64,000 bases of DNA from Brevibacillus fluminis (GTDB lineage: Bacteria > Bacillota > Bacilli > Brevibacillales > Brevibacillaceae): NCBI RefSeq assembly GCF_003710825.1, contig NZ_RHHQ01000017.1:1-64000 (forward strand), written 5' to 3'. This document shows positions 24,173-33,030 of the stretch, one piece after another. The number at the start of each line of letters is the position of its first letter. Within the stretch, counting starts at the first letter, position 1. The position numbers were made by a program, and so were the translations under genes. The notes under the pieces were generated by a model that was given only the letters and a program-made list of their open reading frames with translations, was not told the origin of the DNA and did no database searches.

Positions 24173-25648
24173 ATGGCGACTGACCAACTTAGCTTGCTAA
24201 CCGATAAATATCAAATCAACATGATGTACGCTCATTGGAAAAACGGTACGCACAACAAGAAACGGGTGTTTGAGGCGTATTTCCGCCGCTTGCCATTCGG
24301 CAATGGTTTCGCTGTGTTTGCCGGGCTGGAGCGGATCGTGCGCTACATTAACCAGCTGTCGTTTTCTGAGGAAGAAATCGCATATCTTGCCACACAGGAA
24401 GAGCAGTATGATTCAGGTTTTTTGGATGAGTTGCGGAAGCTGAGCTTTACCGGAACGCTTCGTGCTGTGCCGGAAGGAACGCTGGTGTTTCCGAACGAAC
24501 CTTTGATCCAGGTGGAGGCGCGTGTGTTCGAAGCACAGCTCATTGAAACAGCGCTACTCACGTTCATGAATTATCAGACGCTGATCGCGACGAAGGCAGC
24601 CCGCATCCGCAAGATCGCACCCAACGACATATTGCTCGAATTCGGCACACGCCGCGCTCAAGAAGCGGATGCAGCGATTTGGGGAGCGCGCGCTGCGTAT
24701 TTGGCGGGCTTCGATGCCACGTCCAACATGAAGGCGGGCATGATGTTTGGCATACCGACAAAAGGCACGCATGCGCATTCATGGGTGCAGGACCATGCAA
24801 GCGAAGAGGAGGCGTTCCGCCGCTTTGCCGAGGCGCTGCCGAACCAGGTGACACTGCTGGTCGATACTTATGATACGCTGAAAAGCGGGATTCCAAATGC
24901 GATCAAGGTCGGCTTGGAGCTGCAGAAAAAAGGGATTACGGTCAAAGGCATCCGCATCGACAGCGGAGATTTGGCGTATTTGTCCATCCATGCGAGACAA
25001 ATGCTGGATGACGCTGGGTTGAAGCATGTGCAGATCGTTGCATCGAACGATTTGGACGAAAATTTGATCTTGAATCTGAAGGCCCAAGGGGCGCGGATCG
25101 ATTCATGGGGGATCGGTACGAAATTGATCACCGCAGCGGATGATCCTTCACTGGGCGGCGTCTACAAAGTGGTTGCCAAAGAGGAAGATGGCATATACAT
25201 CCCGACCATCAAAATATCGGGCAATCCGGAAAAGATTTCGACACCGGGGAAAAAGAAACTGTGGCGCATTATCAGCAAGCGAACTGCAAAAGCAGAAGGA
25301 GATTACTTGGCGCTTGCAGAAGAAATTGTACATGGCAAAACCTATTTAAAATTGTTCGATCCGGTACATACCTACATGCACAAAATCGTGTCCGATTACG
25401 AAGCGCACGAAGTACTGCACACCATTTTTGAGGACGGGCGCCAAGTCTATCAATTGCCTGGTCTCGATGCGATTCGCGCCTATCATCGTTCCCAGCTAGG
25501 ACTCTTTTGGGACGAGTACCTCCGCAAGCTGAATCCAGAAAAATACTACGTGAACTTGAGCCAGCAAGTCTGGGATATCAAGATGAAGTTGATCCAGGAG
25601 CATCTTACGACAAAGCGCCAAGACGAGGGGAGAAACGATACCGTATGA
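24173..25648 (+). CDS. pncB: Nicotinate phosphoribosyltransferase
   Basis: A protein of 491 residues converting nicotinate and PRPP to nicotinate mononucleotide. Typical blocks are LLTDKYQINMMYAHW at the start, EFGTRRAQEADAAIWGARAAY, GTHAHSWVQ with the phosphoacceptor histidine region, and IRIDSGDLAYLS. Length fits the bacterial class. It is placed between pncA and nadE, and its stop overlaps the nadE start (ATGA). Confidence 0.95.
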   Translation: MATDQLSLLTDKYQINMMYAHWKNGTHNKKRVFEAYFRRLPFGNGFAVFAGLERIVRYINQLSFSEEEIAYLATQEEQYDSGFLDELRKLSFTGTLRAVPEGTLVFPNEPLIQVEARVFEAQLIETALLTFMNYQTLIATKAARIRKIAPNDILLEFGTRRAQEADAAIWGARAAYLAGFDATSNMKAGMMFGIPTKGTHAHSWVQDHASEEEAFRRFAEALPNQVTLLVDTYDTLKSGIPNAIKVGLELQKKGITVKGIRIDSGDLAYLSIHARQMLDDAGLKHVQIVASNDLDENLILNLKAQGARIDSWGIGTKLITAADDPSLGGVYKVVAKEEDGIYIPTIKISGNPEKISTPGKKKLWRIISKRTAKAEGDYLALAEEIVHGKTYLKLFDPVHTYMHKIVSDYEAHEVLHTIFEDGRQVYQLPGLDAIRAYHRSQLGLFWDEYLRKLNPEKYYVNLSQQVWDIKMKLIQEHLTTKRQDEGRNDTV

Positions 25649-26475
25649 CTACCTTACGAGAGCAAATCATCGAGGAATTGTGTGTGAAACCAACGATCGA
25701 CCCGCTTCAGGAAATCGCGGATCGCGTTCGTTTTTTAAAAGATTACTTGCTGGCTACCCATGCCAAAGGGTATGTACTAGGCATTTCCGGCGGTCAAGAC
25801 TCTTCCTTGGCAGGCAGACTGGCTCAGCTCGCAGTTGAGGAATTGCGTGCGGAGACGGGCAAACTTTATGAATTCATTGCGGTCCGCCTGCCATATGGAA
25901 CGCAGCAGGATGAAGAAGATGCGCAACGCGCTTTGGCTTTCATCCGTGCGGACAAGGCGGTTGCCGTCAATATCAAGCCTGCTGTAGATGCAGCGGAAGA
26001 AGAATGGCAACGCGTATTCGGCAAGCCGATTTCCGACTTTGCCAAGGGCAACCGAAAAGCACGCGAGCGCATGAAAGTGCAATACGACATTGGGGCCGAT
26101 CAAGGACTGCTTGTCATCGGCACCGATCATGCGGCAGAAGCGGTCACCGGCTTCTTTACCAAATTCGGTGATGGCGGCTGCGATTTGACACCGCTGACCG
26201 GCTTGACAAAGCGCCAAGGAAAACAGCTGTTGCAAGCGCTCGGCGCGGAAGAAGCGCTTTACTTGAAAGTGCCGACGGCTGACCTCGAGGACAACAAGCC
26301 GCTTCTGCCTGATGAAGCGGCGCTGGGCGTCTCGTATGAAGAGATCGACGATTTTCTGGAAGGAAAAGACGTTAGCCCGGAGGTGCAGAGCAAGCTGGAA
26401 GCGAAATTCATGATGACCCGTCATAAACGCCATTTGCCTGTCACGCCTTACGACACATGGTGGAAGACGGTTTAA
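25645..26475 (+). CDS. nadE: NH3-dependent NAD synthetase
   Basis: A protein of 276 residues that amidates deamido-NAD with ammonia and ATP. The PP-loop is SGGQDSS (48-54); VRLPYGTQQDEEDAQ, GTDHAAEAVTGFFTKFGDGG and KVPTADLEDNKPLLPDE are family blocks. No glutaminase domain is present, so it is the ammonia-dependent form as in B. subtilis. It overlaps pncB by 4 bp. A longer in-frame ORF begins at 25507 inside pncB and is not the start. Confidence 0.95.
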   Translation: MTTLREQIIEELCVKPTIDPLQEIADRVRFLKDYLLATHAKGYVLGISGGQDSSLAGRLAQLAVEELRAETGKLYEFIAVRLPYGTQQDEEDAQRALAFIRADKAVAVNIKPAVDAAEEEWQRVFGKPISDFAKGNRKARERMKVQYDIGADQGLLVIGTDHAAEAVTGFFTKFGDGGCDLTPLTGLTKRQGKQLLQALGAEEALYLKVPTADLEDNKPLLPDEAALGVSYEEIDDFLEGKDVSPEVQSKLEAKFMMTRHKRHLPVTPYDTWWKTV

Positions 26476-26497
26476 TCAAATAGAGGAGGGGTTTACC

Positions 26498-27001
26498 ATG
26501 TTCCAAACCATTCAAGCATTCGAACACGAGTGGGGCCACGAAGCGGCCGGTACACAAAAAATTCTCGATGTGCTGACAGATGCGTCCTTACAGCAAGAAG
26601 TAACCCCTGGGGACCGTACGCTCGGCAGACTTGCCTGGCATATCGTGACCACACTGCATGAGATGATGAGCCGGACCGGACTTGAGTTCGATGCGCCTCA
26701 CCATGATGCCGCATTGCCGACGTCCGCCAAGGAGATTGCCGATGCATACCGTTCTGCAAGCGCGGCTTTGCTTGATGCGGTTAAAAGCCAATGGACCGAT
26801 GCAACACTCGTAGAAGAGTGTGAAATGTACGGCATGAAGTGGCCAAATGGCGTCACGCTCTCCATCCTCATTTCGCATCAGATTCACCATCGCGGACAAA
26901 TGACGATTTTGATGCGGCAGGCAGGTTTGCCAGTACCTGGTGTTTACGGGCCTAGCAAAGAAGAATGGGCTCAAATGGGTATGGAACCGCCAGCCATCTA
27001 G
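26498..27001 (+). CDS. DinB-family protein
   Basis: A protein of 167 residues with the DinB four-helix fold and three metal-binding histidines: one in LAWHIVTTLHEM and two in ISHQIHHRGQM. DinB-family members are often thiol transferases or of unknown function; the substrate cannot be told. It starts 22 bp after nadE behind GAGGAGGGG and may be cotranscribed. Confidence 0.88.
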   Translation: MFQTIQAFEHEWGHEAAGTQKILDVLTDASLQQEVTPGDRTLGRLAWHIVTTLHEMMSRTGLEFDAPHHDAALPTSAKEIADAYRSASAALLDAVKSQWTDATLVEECEMYGMKWPNGVTLSILISHQIHHRGQMTILMRQAGLPVPGVYGPSKEEWAQMGMEPPAI

Positions 27002-27011
27002 GCGAGAAGCA

Positions 27012-27056
27012 AAGAACCGTCTAAGTTGCACATGCAGCTGGGACGGTTCTTTTTGT
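27012..27056 (+). terminator. Terminator after the DinB gene
   Basis: AAGAACCGTC / GACGGTTCTT stem with a T-run. Confidence 0.85.
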
Positions 27057-27092
27057 TTGCAAAAGGAGCGTATCAAGCGCTTAAACCTACTC

Positions 27093-28223
27093 TCAAGCGA
27101 TAACGGCAGGCTCCGGCTCGGGCGGAAGCAGCTGCTTATAGAGTAGTTTGTAGTGGTGGGCCGTTTTGTCCCAACTGAAGGCGAGGCGCACGGTTATCGA
27201 TGCTCGGTCAACCAATTCATCGCGAAACGCAGGGGATGAAATCAGCAGATCAATGGCATGGGCGAACCGACGAGGGGAATCCGCCTCGTTGATCAAGATG
27301 CCATTTTCACTGTGAATGATTTCCGGAATGCCACCTCGATTGGAGGCGATAACCGGTAGCTCGCACGCCATTGCCTCCACATTCACGAGGCCAAACGCTT
27401 CCTGGAACTGGGTTGGACAGACGAGGCAATCGCCTAGCCAGTATGCACGGTGCACGAACTTGGGAGACATATTGCGAATGAATGTCAGACGTACCCCTTT
27501 TTCTTCTGCTTCTTTTTCTAGTTCCTTTCGATAGCTAGGCGTGCATTCACCGACGATAACCAGCCTTGTATTCTCATGCATCCGTTGGACAATCTCGGCG
27601 GCAGCAATCAGGATGTGAATGCCTTTCATCGGAATCACGCGACCGACATACAAAATATTGTACGTGTTCTCCACTTGGTGGCGTGCACGTTCTTTATGCT
27701 TGCGCAACGGCTGCGGCGGCCGGAACTGATCCAGATCGACCCCCAAATAAATGCAGGTAAGCTTGTTACGGTGTTGAGGGAATCGCTGCTGATAATAGTG
27801 AGTAATAAACTGCGAATTGCAGACGACGGCGCTGGCTAGCTGCAAAATTTCCTCTTGCTGCGACTCTTCCAACCGGTCCATAAAGGTAAGTGAATGCAAG
27901 CTTAAGATGAGCGGCGTTTCGGGAAGTGTCTTGCGCAATTCAGGAATATAGTTCGGTCGGTTGTCAATTTGAATACAGTCAAATTTGTTTTTTTTCACAT
28001 AACGGATCACATTGCTCAAGTAGTTTCCTTGTGCGGGAATACGTACGATCGTCAACTTGCCCTCGCGAGAACGCTTCGGAAGTTTGGGAGAGGAGCGACA
28101 GAGCACGGTGACCTGGTACTTTTTCGCTAATCGTTTGGCAATTTGGTAGATAGAAATTTCCACAGATCCTCCTGTTTCCGCAGAGACAGGTTTGGCACCG
28201 GGTGCAATAAACAATAGCTTCAT
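27093..28223 (-). CDS. GT4-family glycosyltransferase (spore coat type, CotSA/YtcC-like)
   Basis: A protein of 376 residues with two Rossmann halves. The N-terminal half carries the acceptor-side GG motif (SAETGGSVEISIYQIAKRL). The C-terminal half has the donor-binding EX7E-type region (EAFGLVNVEAMACELPVIAS) and YVGRVIPMKGIHILI. It resembles CotSA/YtcC, which sit next to CotS-type kinases. It is divergent from the CotS-like gene at 28524, which begins a second glycosyltransferase operon. It probably glycosylates a spore surface component (inference). Confidence 0.85.
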   Translation of the reverse strand: MKLLFIAPGAKPVSAETGGSVEISIYQIAKRLAKKYQVTVLCRSSPKLPKRSREGKLTIVRIPAQGNYLSNVIRYVKKNKFDCIQIDNRPNYIPELRKTLPETPLILSLHSLTFMDRLEESQQEEILQLASAVVCNSQFITHYYQQRFPQHRNKLTCIYLGVDLDQFRPPQPLRKHKERARHQVENTYNILYVGRVIPMKGIHILIAAAEIVQRMHENTRLVIVGECTPSYRKELEKEAEEKGVRLTFIRNMSPKFVHRAYWLGDCLVCPTQFQEAFGLVNVEAMACELPVIASNRGGIPEIIHSENGILINEADSPRRFAHAIDLLISSPAFRDELVDRASITVRLAFSWDKTAHHYKLLYKQLLPPEPEPAVIA

Positions 28224-28523
28224 CGGGAACTCACCTCACGTAACCTGCGATTTTTAAACGCGGTAACGATTGCTACCATTCAGAGTTTGTTATGCGTGGC
28301 GGTTTTTTCTGCTCGAACAGCTCCGCCATGTTTTCTCCCTTTCCATACCATATGAGCATCGTGTCCACAAGGTATAGACAAGTGTAATAGTAGATTGCGG
28401 ATAGGGAAATGAAGACGGGTATTTGACCGGGTCAATTTGTCCGTTTCGTTTTTCGCAAGAATTGCATTCTCTATTACTAGCTGGATCGTTGCGATATAGA
28501 TGACGAAAAAGAGGTGAGGCACA

Positions 28524-29549
28524 GTGAATGCACAACAAAAAATGGTCGTGCGCCTGGCCCGACACTTCCATTTGAAGGTAGCAACAAGTGAGCAAGTGAA
28601 GGCTGGTGTGTACCGAGTCACGGCGCAAAATGGAAAGACATACTGCATCAAGCGTTTGAATTATGAAGCCGACGAGGTTACTTGGATCGATCGGCTGCTT
28701 CGTAAGCTGAAACGAAAAGGCTACGATAACATTTGCTGGCGTGATCCGAAAGAGGCGCACCAGAAGCTGATTCAAACGAGCAGCACAGGAGCAGACGAGT
28801 ATTATGTAATAACCCCTTGGATCGACGGGCGAACTCCCGATCCCAGGGACCATGAAGATATGAGGAAATGTGCGCGCGAACTGGCTGCTTTTCATCAGGC
28901 CGCCCGCGGCATTTCGTTGACGGCTTGCGAGGCCCGAGAATGGCTGGGGAAATGGCCCGAGCAATTTTTGCTGTACCGCCAAATGATCACGAAATACGTG
29001 AAGAAAGCGGAGAGAGGTAGCCTTTCCGAAAGATTGACCAATTTTCTCCAGGAGCACGGAAAAAACATCATGCATGATGCGGATGTGGCGATCGAGATGC
29101 TTGCCAAAAGCCGCTACGCCGATCTGTGCGAGCAAGCGAAAGAAGTCAAAACATACTGCCATGCCGATTGTGGCCCCAAAAATATGGTCATTTCCAAAAA
29201 GGGTACGATCCTGATCGATTTCGAAACGATTCGGATGGATCTGCGGATCTATGATATTTACCGATTGATTCGTTTGGCAAACAAGAGCAATGATTGGGAT
29301 TTTTCCATCGCACAAACGATACTGGAAGGCTATGAGAGCGTTGACAGAATTGCGAAGGAAGAATATGCCCTTTTGGCAGCCTGGTTGTTGTTTCCGCATA
29401 AAACGTATCGGATCTTGCGAAAATACAACACCCGTACGGATGAAGGGAAGCGAGAGCTGGAGCACGCGCTTCAGAAGGAACAGCGGGCAAGAGCAAACAT
29501 GATAGGCTTTTTGCAAAATTTGCATGCGTATATGAAGCGGGGTGGATGA
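28524..29549 (+). CDS. CotS-family spore coat kinase-like protein
   Basis: A protein of 341 residues with an aminoglycoside-phosphotransferase/choline-kinase-like fold. It shows YCIKRLNYE (ATP lysine), YVITPWIDGR (hinge), CHADCGPKNMVIS (catalytic HxDxxxxN) and ILIDFETIRMDLRIYD (metal-binding aspartate). This matches CotS, YutH and related spore coat proteins. It starts at GTG behind GAGGTGAGG. The next gene overlaps it or follows at once, so kinase and glycosyltransferase are made together. Confidence 0.9.
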   Translation: MNAQQKMVVRLARHFHLKVATSEQVKAGVYRVTAQNGKTYCIKRLNYEADEVTWIDRLLRKLKRKGYDNICWRDPKEAHQKLIQTSSTGADEYYVITPWIDGRTPDPRDHEDMRKCARELAAFHQAARGISLTACEAREWLGKWPEQFLLYRQMITKYVKKAERGSLSERLTNFLQEHGKNIMHDADVAIEMLAKSRYADLCEQAKEVKTYCHADCGPKNMVISKKGTILIDFETIRMDLRIYDIYRLIRLANKSNDWDFSIAQTILEGYESVDRIAKEEYALLAAWLLFPHKTYRILRKYNTRTDEGKRELEHALQKEQRARANMIGFLQNLHAYMKRGG

Positions 29550-29550
29550 G

Positions 29551-30717
29551 GTGGAGATATGGGTAATGTCCAATGAATTCGAAACCTCACGCATCATCGG
29601 CGGACTCGGCATCGTCGCTTCCGAGTTAACCAATTGCTTTGTTCAGTACGGAGCAAGGGTGACGCTGATCACGCATCATTCGGAATCGGAACTCCAGGTC
29701 AAGGATTGCGGACCGCTGCAAATCATTCATTTGCCAGATCGGGAGCCATTTTACTCTGCGGCGAAGAAGAAAAACCAATACGAACCGACAGTGGTATGGC
29801 TGCGGCGAAATCAGTGGCCACTGCCAGATGTCATTCACATACACAGCGTCTGCTTCGCCAATTTGGCCCATTATTATCGGAAAGTGCACGGGATTCCGAT
29901 CGTCTATACCTGTCATTCGCTTGTAAAGCAAGAGGCGAGAACGGCTGGACGTGGCATTGTGTCCGATCGGCAAGAGCGGTTGTGCACTCTGGCAGATCGG
30001 ATCGTGGTTCCGAGCAATTGGCTAAAAAACGTCTTGCAAACGAATTATCCGGAGTGTAAGCGCAAAATCGATGTCATCGAAAACGGCATCAGACGAACAG
30101 CGCCCCATGATAAGAAGCAACGTACAAGCTTACTTTTTGTCGGGAGGCTCACCAGGCAAAAAGGCATCGAAGAGCTCCTAGCAGCAGTGGCCATGTTGGC
30201 AAAGCGCGCGCCATATGTCAAATTGACGATCATCGGCCGCGCAAGCACCGCTGCCTATCAGGCGCGTCTTATTACTCTAGTGAAAAAATGGAAGCTGGAA
30301 CCATATGTGAAATGGCTTGGCTTCTTGCCGCCTCAACAGGTCGCAAAACAATATGCCAAGCACGGAGTGGTAATCGTGCCAAGCAAGCAGGAATCGTTCG
30401 GATTGGTCGCCCTTGAGGCTTTGGCCAATGGGATCGCGCTCGCCTCGACGCGCTCAGGCGGTCTGTCCCAATTCGTCTCGAGCAAAGTAGCCGAGGTTAT
30501 TCCCGCAGTGACGAGCAGGGCGATTGCGGGCAGCGTAATCAATATTTGGCGCGACGGCTCGCGTACAGAAGAGCGGATACGCGCAGGCTTTAAGCGAACG
30601 GAGATGTACGATTGGCGAAAAATTGCGGCACGGTATATGGCGTTATTTGAGCGGTTGCCGAAACACCCGATCGAGTCAACCACAGCCGTTCAGCTGGAGG
30701 ATGGCCGACATGATTGA
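29551..30717 (+). CDS. GT4-family glycosyltransferase next to CotS-like kinase
   Basis: A protein of 388 residues. The N-terminus MEIWVMSNEFETSRIIGGLG is the usual opening of bacterial glycogen-synthase-like GT4 enzymes with the GG acceptor motif. The donor half has LLFVGRLTRQKGIEELL and KQESFGLVALEALANGIALAS. I use the GTG at 29551; an alternative GTG at 29542 would overlap the kinase gene by 8 bp. The downstream HipA-like gene overlaps by 8 bp. Confidence 0.87.
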   Translation: MEIWVMSNEFETSRIIGGLGIVASELTNCFVQYGARVTLITHHSESELQVKDCGPLQIIHLPDREPFYSAAKKKNQYEPTVVWLRRNQWPLPDVIHIHSVCFANLAHYYRKVHGIPIVYTCHSLVKQEARTAGRGIVSDRQERLCTLADRIVVPSNWLKNVLQTNYPECKRKIDVIENGIRRTAPHDKKQRTSLLFVGRLTRQKGIEELLAAVAMLAKRAPYVKLTIIGRASTAAYQARLITLVKKWKLEPYVKWLGFLPPQQVAKQYAKHGVVIVPSKQESFGLVALEALANGIALASTRSGGLSQFVSSKVAEVIPAVTSRAIAGSVINIWRDGSRTEERIRAGFKRTEMYDWRKIAARYMALFERLPKHPIESTTAVQLEDGRHD

Positions 30718-31507
30718 GCGCTGGCGGTTGCAGGAAGAGATGGTGCAAAAACGGCAAGGGGTCGTTTGGAAAGTTGGATCGAATGTAGGACGAAGCGGTT
30801 ATTTCAAATTCGCTACAAAAGAGCAGGCGTATTATTCGGGGCCGCTGATCGCCAATGAATGGATCGCGGCGAAGCTCGCTACAAGGCTCGGGCTGCCATC
30901 AGCCGAGCTGCAGCTTGCGACCGTAGTGGGACCCGATGGCATCGCCCACACTGGAGTGGTTTCGGTTAGCGTTCAGGCGAATGAAGTCGTGTTGTGGCGG
31001 CAATTGCCGGAAGAAATTCGGCTGCACGCCAAGCGGCATATCAAACATGTGGATTTGCTGCGGATGGTAGTGGTTTTTGATGCATGGATTACGAATATCG
31101 ATCGCGCTGCAGGAAAAAACATGATTTTGTACCGGAACAGTCCTGATGAAGCGTATGACTGGTATCTCATCGATCACGGACTTACCTTGCACGGTTCTCC
31201 GCATAAATGGGAGCGGCACAAGTGGGATGAACCGTATTGGCAAAAGCTATGGCAATTTTATCATGTGTCAGAAGGTATGGCACGCCTCACTCGGCGGTCC
31301 TCCTATTTAGAGCCGATGATCGCGAAAATCGAGGCGCTTGGCGATGAAGAGTTGGCCCATCTGGTCAATGATGTTCCGCACATTGTATGCAGCGAAGCGG
31401 AGCGAGCGTTCATCCTCCGCCTGCTCACCGAACGAAAAGGCCAAATCCGTTCCATCATGCGCAAGTGGCTGGCGTACAAGGGCGAAAAAGAATACAAGCG
31501 AAAGTAA
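30710..31507 (+). CDS. HipA-like kinase-fold protein
   Basis: A protein of 265 residues with the fold of HipA-like kinases: a nucleotide lysine region (YFKFATKEQAYYSGPLIANEW), a catalytic block VVFDAWITNIDRAAGKNMILY and a metal block YLIDHGLTLHG. No hipB-like antitoxin gene is adjacent. I start at the ATG at 30710, which follows GGAGGATGG; a longer frame opens at 30623 inside the glycosyltransferase. The overlap with that gene places this kinase in a CotS/glycosyltransferase operon, so a role in spore coat modification is more likely than toxin-antitoxin activity (inference). Confidence 0.82.
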   Translation: MIERWRLQEEMVQKRQGVVWKVGSNVGRSGYFKFATKEQAYYSGPLIANEWIAAKLATRLGLPSAELQLATVVGPDGIAHTGVVSVSVQANEVVLWRQLPEEIRLHAKRHIKHVDLLRMVVVFDAWITNIDRAAGKNMILYRNSPDEAYDWYLIDHGLTLHGSPHKWERHKWDEPYWQKLWQFYHVSEGMARLTRRSSYLEPMIAKIEALGDEELAHLVNDVPHIVCSEAERAFILRLLTERKGQIRSIMRKWLAYKGEKEYKRK

Positions 31508-31510
31508 AAA

Positions 31511-31552
31511 CAGGGGGAAGAGAAGAGCGAGATGCTCTTGCTATTCTCCCTG
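31511..31552 (+). terminator. Terminator after the HipA-like gene
   Basis: CAGGG...AGAGC pairs with GCTCTT...CCCTG in an imperfect hairpin; TTGCTTTGATTTGG follows. It overlaps the 3' end of the small minus-strand ORF. Confidence 0.55.
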
Positions 31553-31657
31553 TTGCTTTGATTTGGTTTCTTCTTTGGATAGTGTGTTGGAAGCCCGGGT
31601 TTGTGAGGGATTTTCTTTCTTTCCCATTTCATTTTTGACTCCGTTTTGTTTGGACAT
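31541..31657 (-). CDS. Small hydrophilic protein, possibly spore-associated
   Basis: A 38-residue ORF behind a strong AGGAGG-N9-ATG signal. The product starts MSKQNGVKNEMGKKENP, is rich in Lys/Glu/Gln/Asn and has no hydrophobic segment. Its size and composition resemble minor small acid-soluble spore proteins, but no family motif is recognised. It is convergent with the spore-coat-type operon. Confidence 0.55.
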   Translation of the reverse strand: MSKQNGVKNEMGKKENPSQTRASNTLSKEETKSKQQGE

Positions 31658-31767
31658 GCCTGCTGCCTCCTGTGTATGGAAATCATGACTATATCGTTAG
31701 ATTCCCCCGCTTTACTGGTTTTATGCGGTTTTTATTAAGAAAAGGGTAGTCTAATCCTCACAAACTA

Positions 31768-31806
31768 TTCATACTCTTTTTACACAAATTGCAAAGCCAA
31801 TTAACA
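31768..31806 (+). promoter_or_regulatory. Candidate PhoP box before the ABC/phosphohydrolase operon
   Basis: Four hexamers at exact 11-bp steps: TTCATA-N5-TTTACA-N5-TGCAAA-N5-TTAACA. The B. subtilis PhoP box is TT(A/C/T)A(A/C)A repeated with about 5-bp spacers. Two hexamers match well, two partly. A weak -10-like TAGACT lies at 31817. It is 70 bp before the first gene. Confidence 0.5.
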
Positions 31807-31875
31807 TCTGTTCCCTAGACTAGAAGAAGTCAAACAAATGAAAAAAACCACAAAAAACAAGAGGAGTGAACGGAA

Positions 31876-33009
31876 ATGGCAACAAGCAGCACATGGAACA
31901 AATGGCTTGGCGGCGCGTTGGCGGGAACGATGGTTGTCGCCTTGGCTGCCTGCTCGACGACCACGACAAACGGTTCAGGGACCAGCCAAGGGGGGAACAG
32001 TGCCGCACCCGCCGAGGAAAAGCCATTGACAAAAGAAGAAGTCGAAGCAAAAGCAAAGCAAGAAGGCGAGGTCATCAGTGTCGGCATGCCGGATTCATGG
32101 GCGAACTGGAAGGACACGTGGAATGACATCGGCACAAAATATGGTTTGAAGCACACGGACACCGACATGTCGAGTGCGGAGGAGATTGCTAAATTCGACG
32201 CCGAGAAAAATAACCCGACTGCAGACATCGGCGACGTAGGAATCGCCTTTGGCCCGGTTGCCGTTGAGAAAGGCGTCACACAGCCATATAAAACTTCCTA
32301 TTTTGATGAGATTCCTGACTGGGCCAAAGACAAGGACGGCAACTGGATCGTCGGGTACCAAGGCACGATCTCGATCATCTCGAATAAAGAACTGGTCAAA
32401 AATCCGCCGAAATCATGGGCTGATCTGAAAAACGGCACCTACAAGGTTGCGATCGGCGACGTGCAAAAGGCTGCGCAGGCGCAGATGGTTGTCTTGGCGG
32501 CCGCGATGGCATTCGGCGGCGACGAGAAAAACATTCAGCCAGGCATCGATTTCTTTGCCGATCTGGCAAAGCAAGGACGTCTCTCCAGTGCGGAAGTAAA
32601 GACAGCCAACTTTGAGAAAGGTGAAGTTGAAGTAGGTCTCTTGTGGGATTTCAACTCGCTCGGCTATCGCGACCAAATCGATCCGAAGCGTTTTGAAGTA
32701 GCGATTCCGCAAGAAGGCAGCGTCGTAAGCGGCTATGCGACCATCATCAACAAATACGCACCTCATCCGAACGCAGCGAAGCTTACGCGTGAATACATTT
32801 TGAGCGATGCGGGTCAAATCAACTTGGCGAAAGGCTTTGCCCGTCCGATCCGCGACAGTGTGAAGCTGCCTGACGATGTATCGAGCAAACTGATTCCAAA
32901 AGAACAGTACACGAATGCGAAGCCAATCAAGAATTACAAAGATTGGGAAGAAACAGCGAAAAAACTGCCGCAGCTGTGGCAAGAACAAGTGCTGGTAAAT
33001 GTCAAATAA
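31876..33009 (+). CDS. ABC transporter substrate-binding lipoprotein
   Basis: A protein of 377 residues with a lipoprotein signal (lipobox LAAC, cysteine near residue 26), a Thr/Ser/Gly linker and a type-II binding fold of the PotD/AfuA superfamily (VISVGMPDSWANWKDTW, YQGTISIISNKELVKNPP). First gene of an operon with a phosphohydrolase, two permeases, an ATPase and a DeoR regulator. The ligand is not evident; an organophosphate or phosphonate is suggested by the neighbour at 33031 and the possible PhoP box. Confidence 0.88.
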   Translation: MATSSTWNKWLGGALAGTMVVALAACSTTTTNGSGTSQGGNSAAPAEEKPLTKEEVEAKAKQEGEVISVGMPDSWANWKDTWNDIGTKYGLKHTDTDMSSAEEIAKFDAEKNNPTADIGDVGIAFGPVAVEKGVTQPYKTSYFDEIPDWAKDKDGNWIVGYQGTISIISNKELVKNPPKSWADLKNGTYKVAIGDVQKAAQAQMVVLAAAMAFGGDEKNIQPGIDFFADLAKQGRLSSAEVKTANFEKGEVEVGLLWDFNSLGYRDQIDPKRFEVAIPQEGSVVSGYATIINKYAPHPNAAKLTREYILSDAGQINLAKGFARPIRDSVKLPDDVSSKLIPKEQYTNAKPIKNYKDWEETAKKLPQLWQEQVLVNVK

Positions 33010-33030
33010 GCAAGCGGCAAGGAGGCTTAC

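Noticed and set aside
28344..28352. SigK-like -10 CATACCATA before the CotS-like gene
   Set aside because: The -10 fits, but no AC-type -35 lies at the right distance and the leader would be about 160 nt; sporulation control is likely but this site is not convincing.
28290..29633. 447-residue minus-strand ORF
   Set aside because: Antisense to the CotS-like kinase gene, which has clear kinase motifs; the antisense product has low-complexity Cys/His-rich composition and no ribosome site.
30710..31507. HipBA toxin-antitoxin module
   Set aside because: No HipB-like helix-turn-helix gene is adjacent, and the gene overlaps a glycosyltransferase gene in a coat-type operon.
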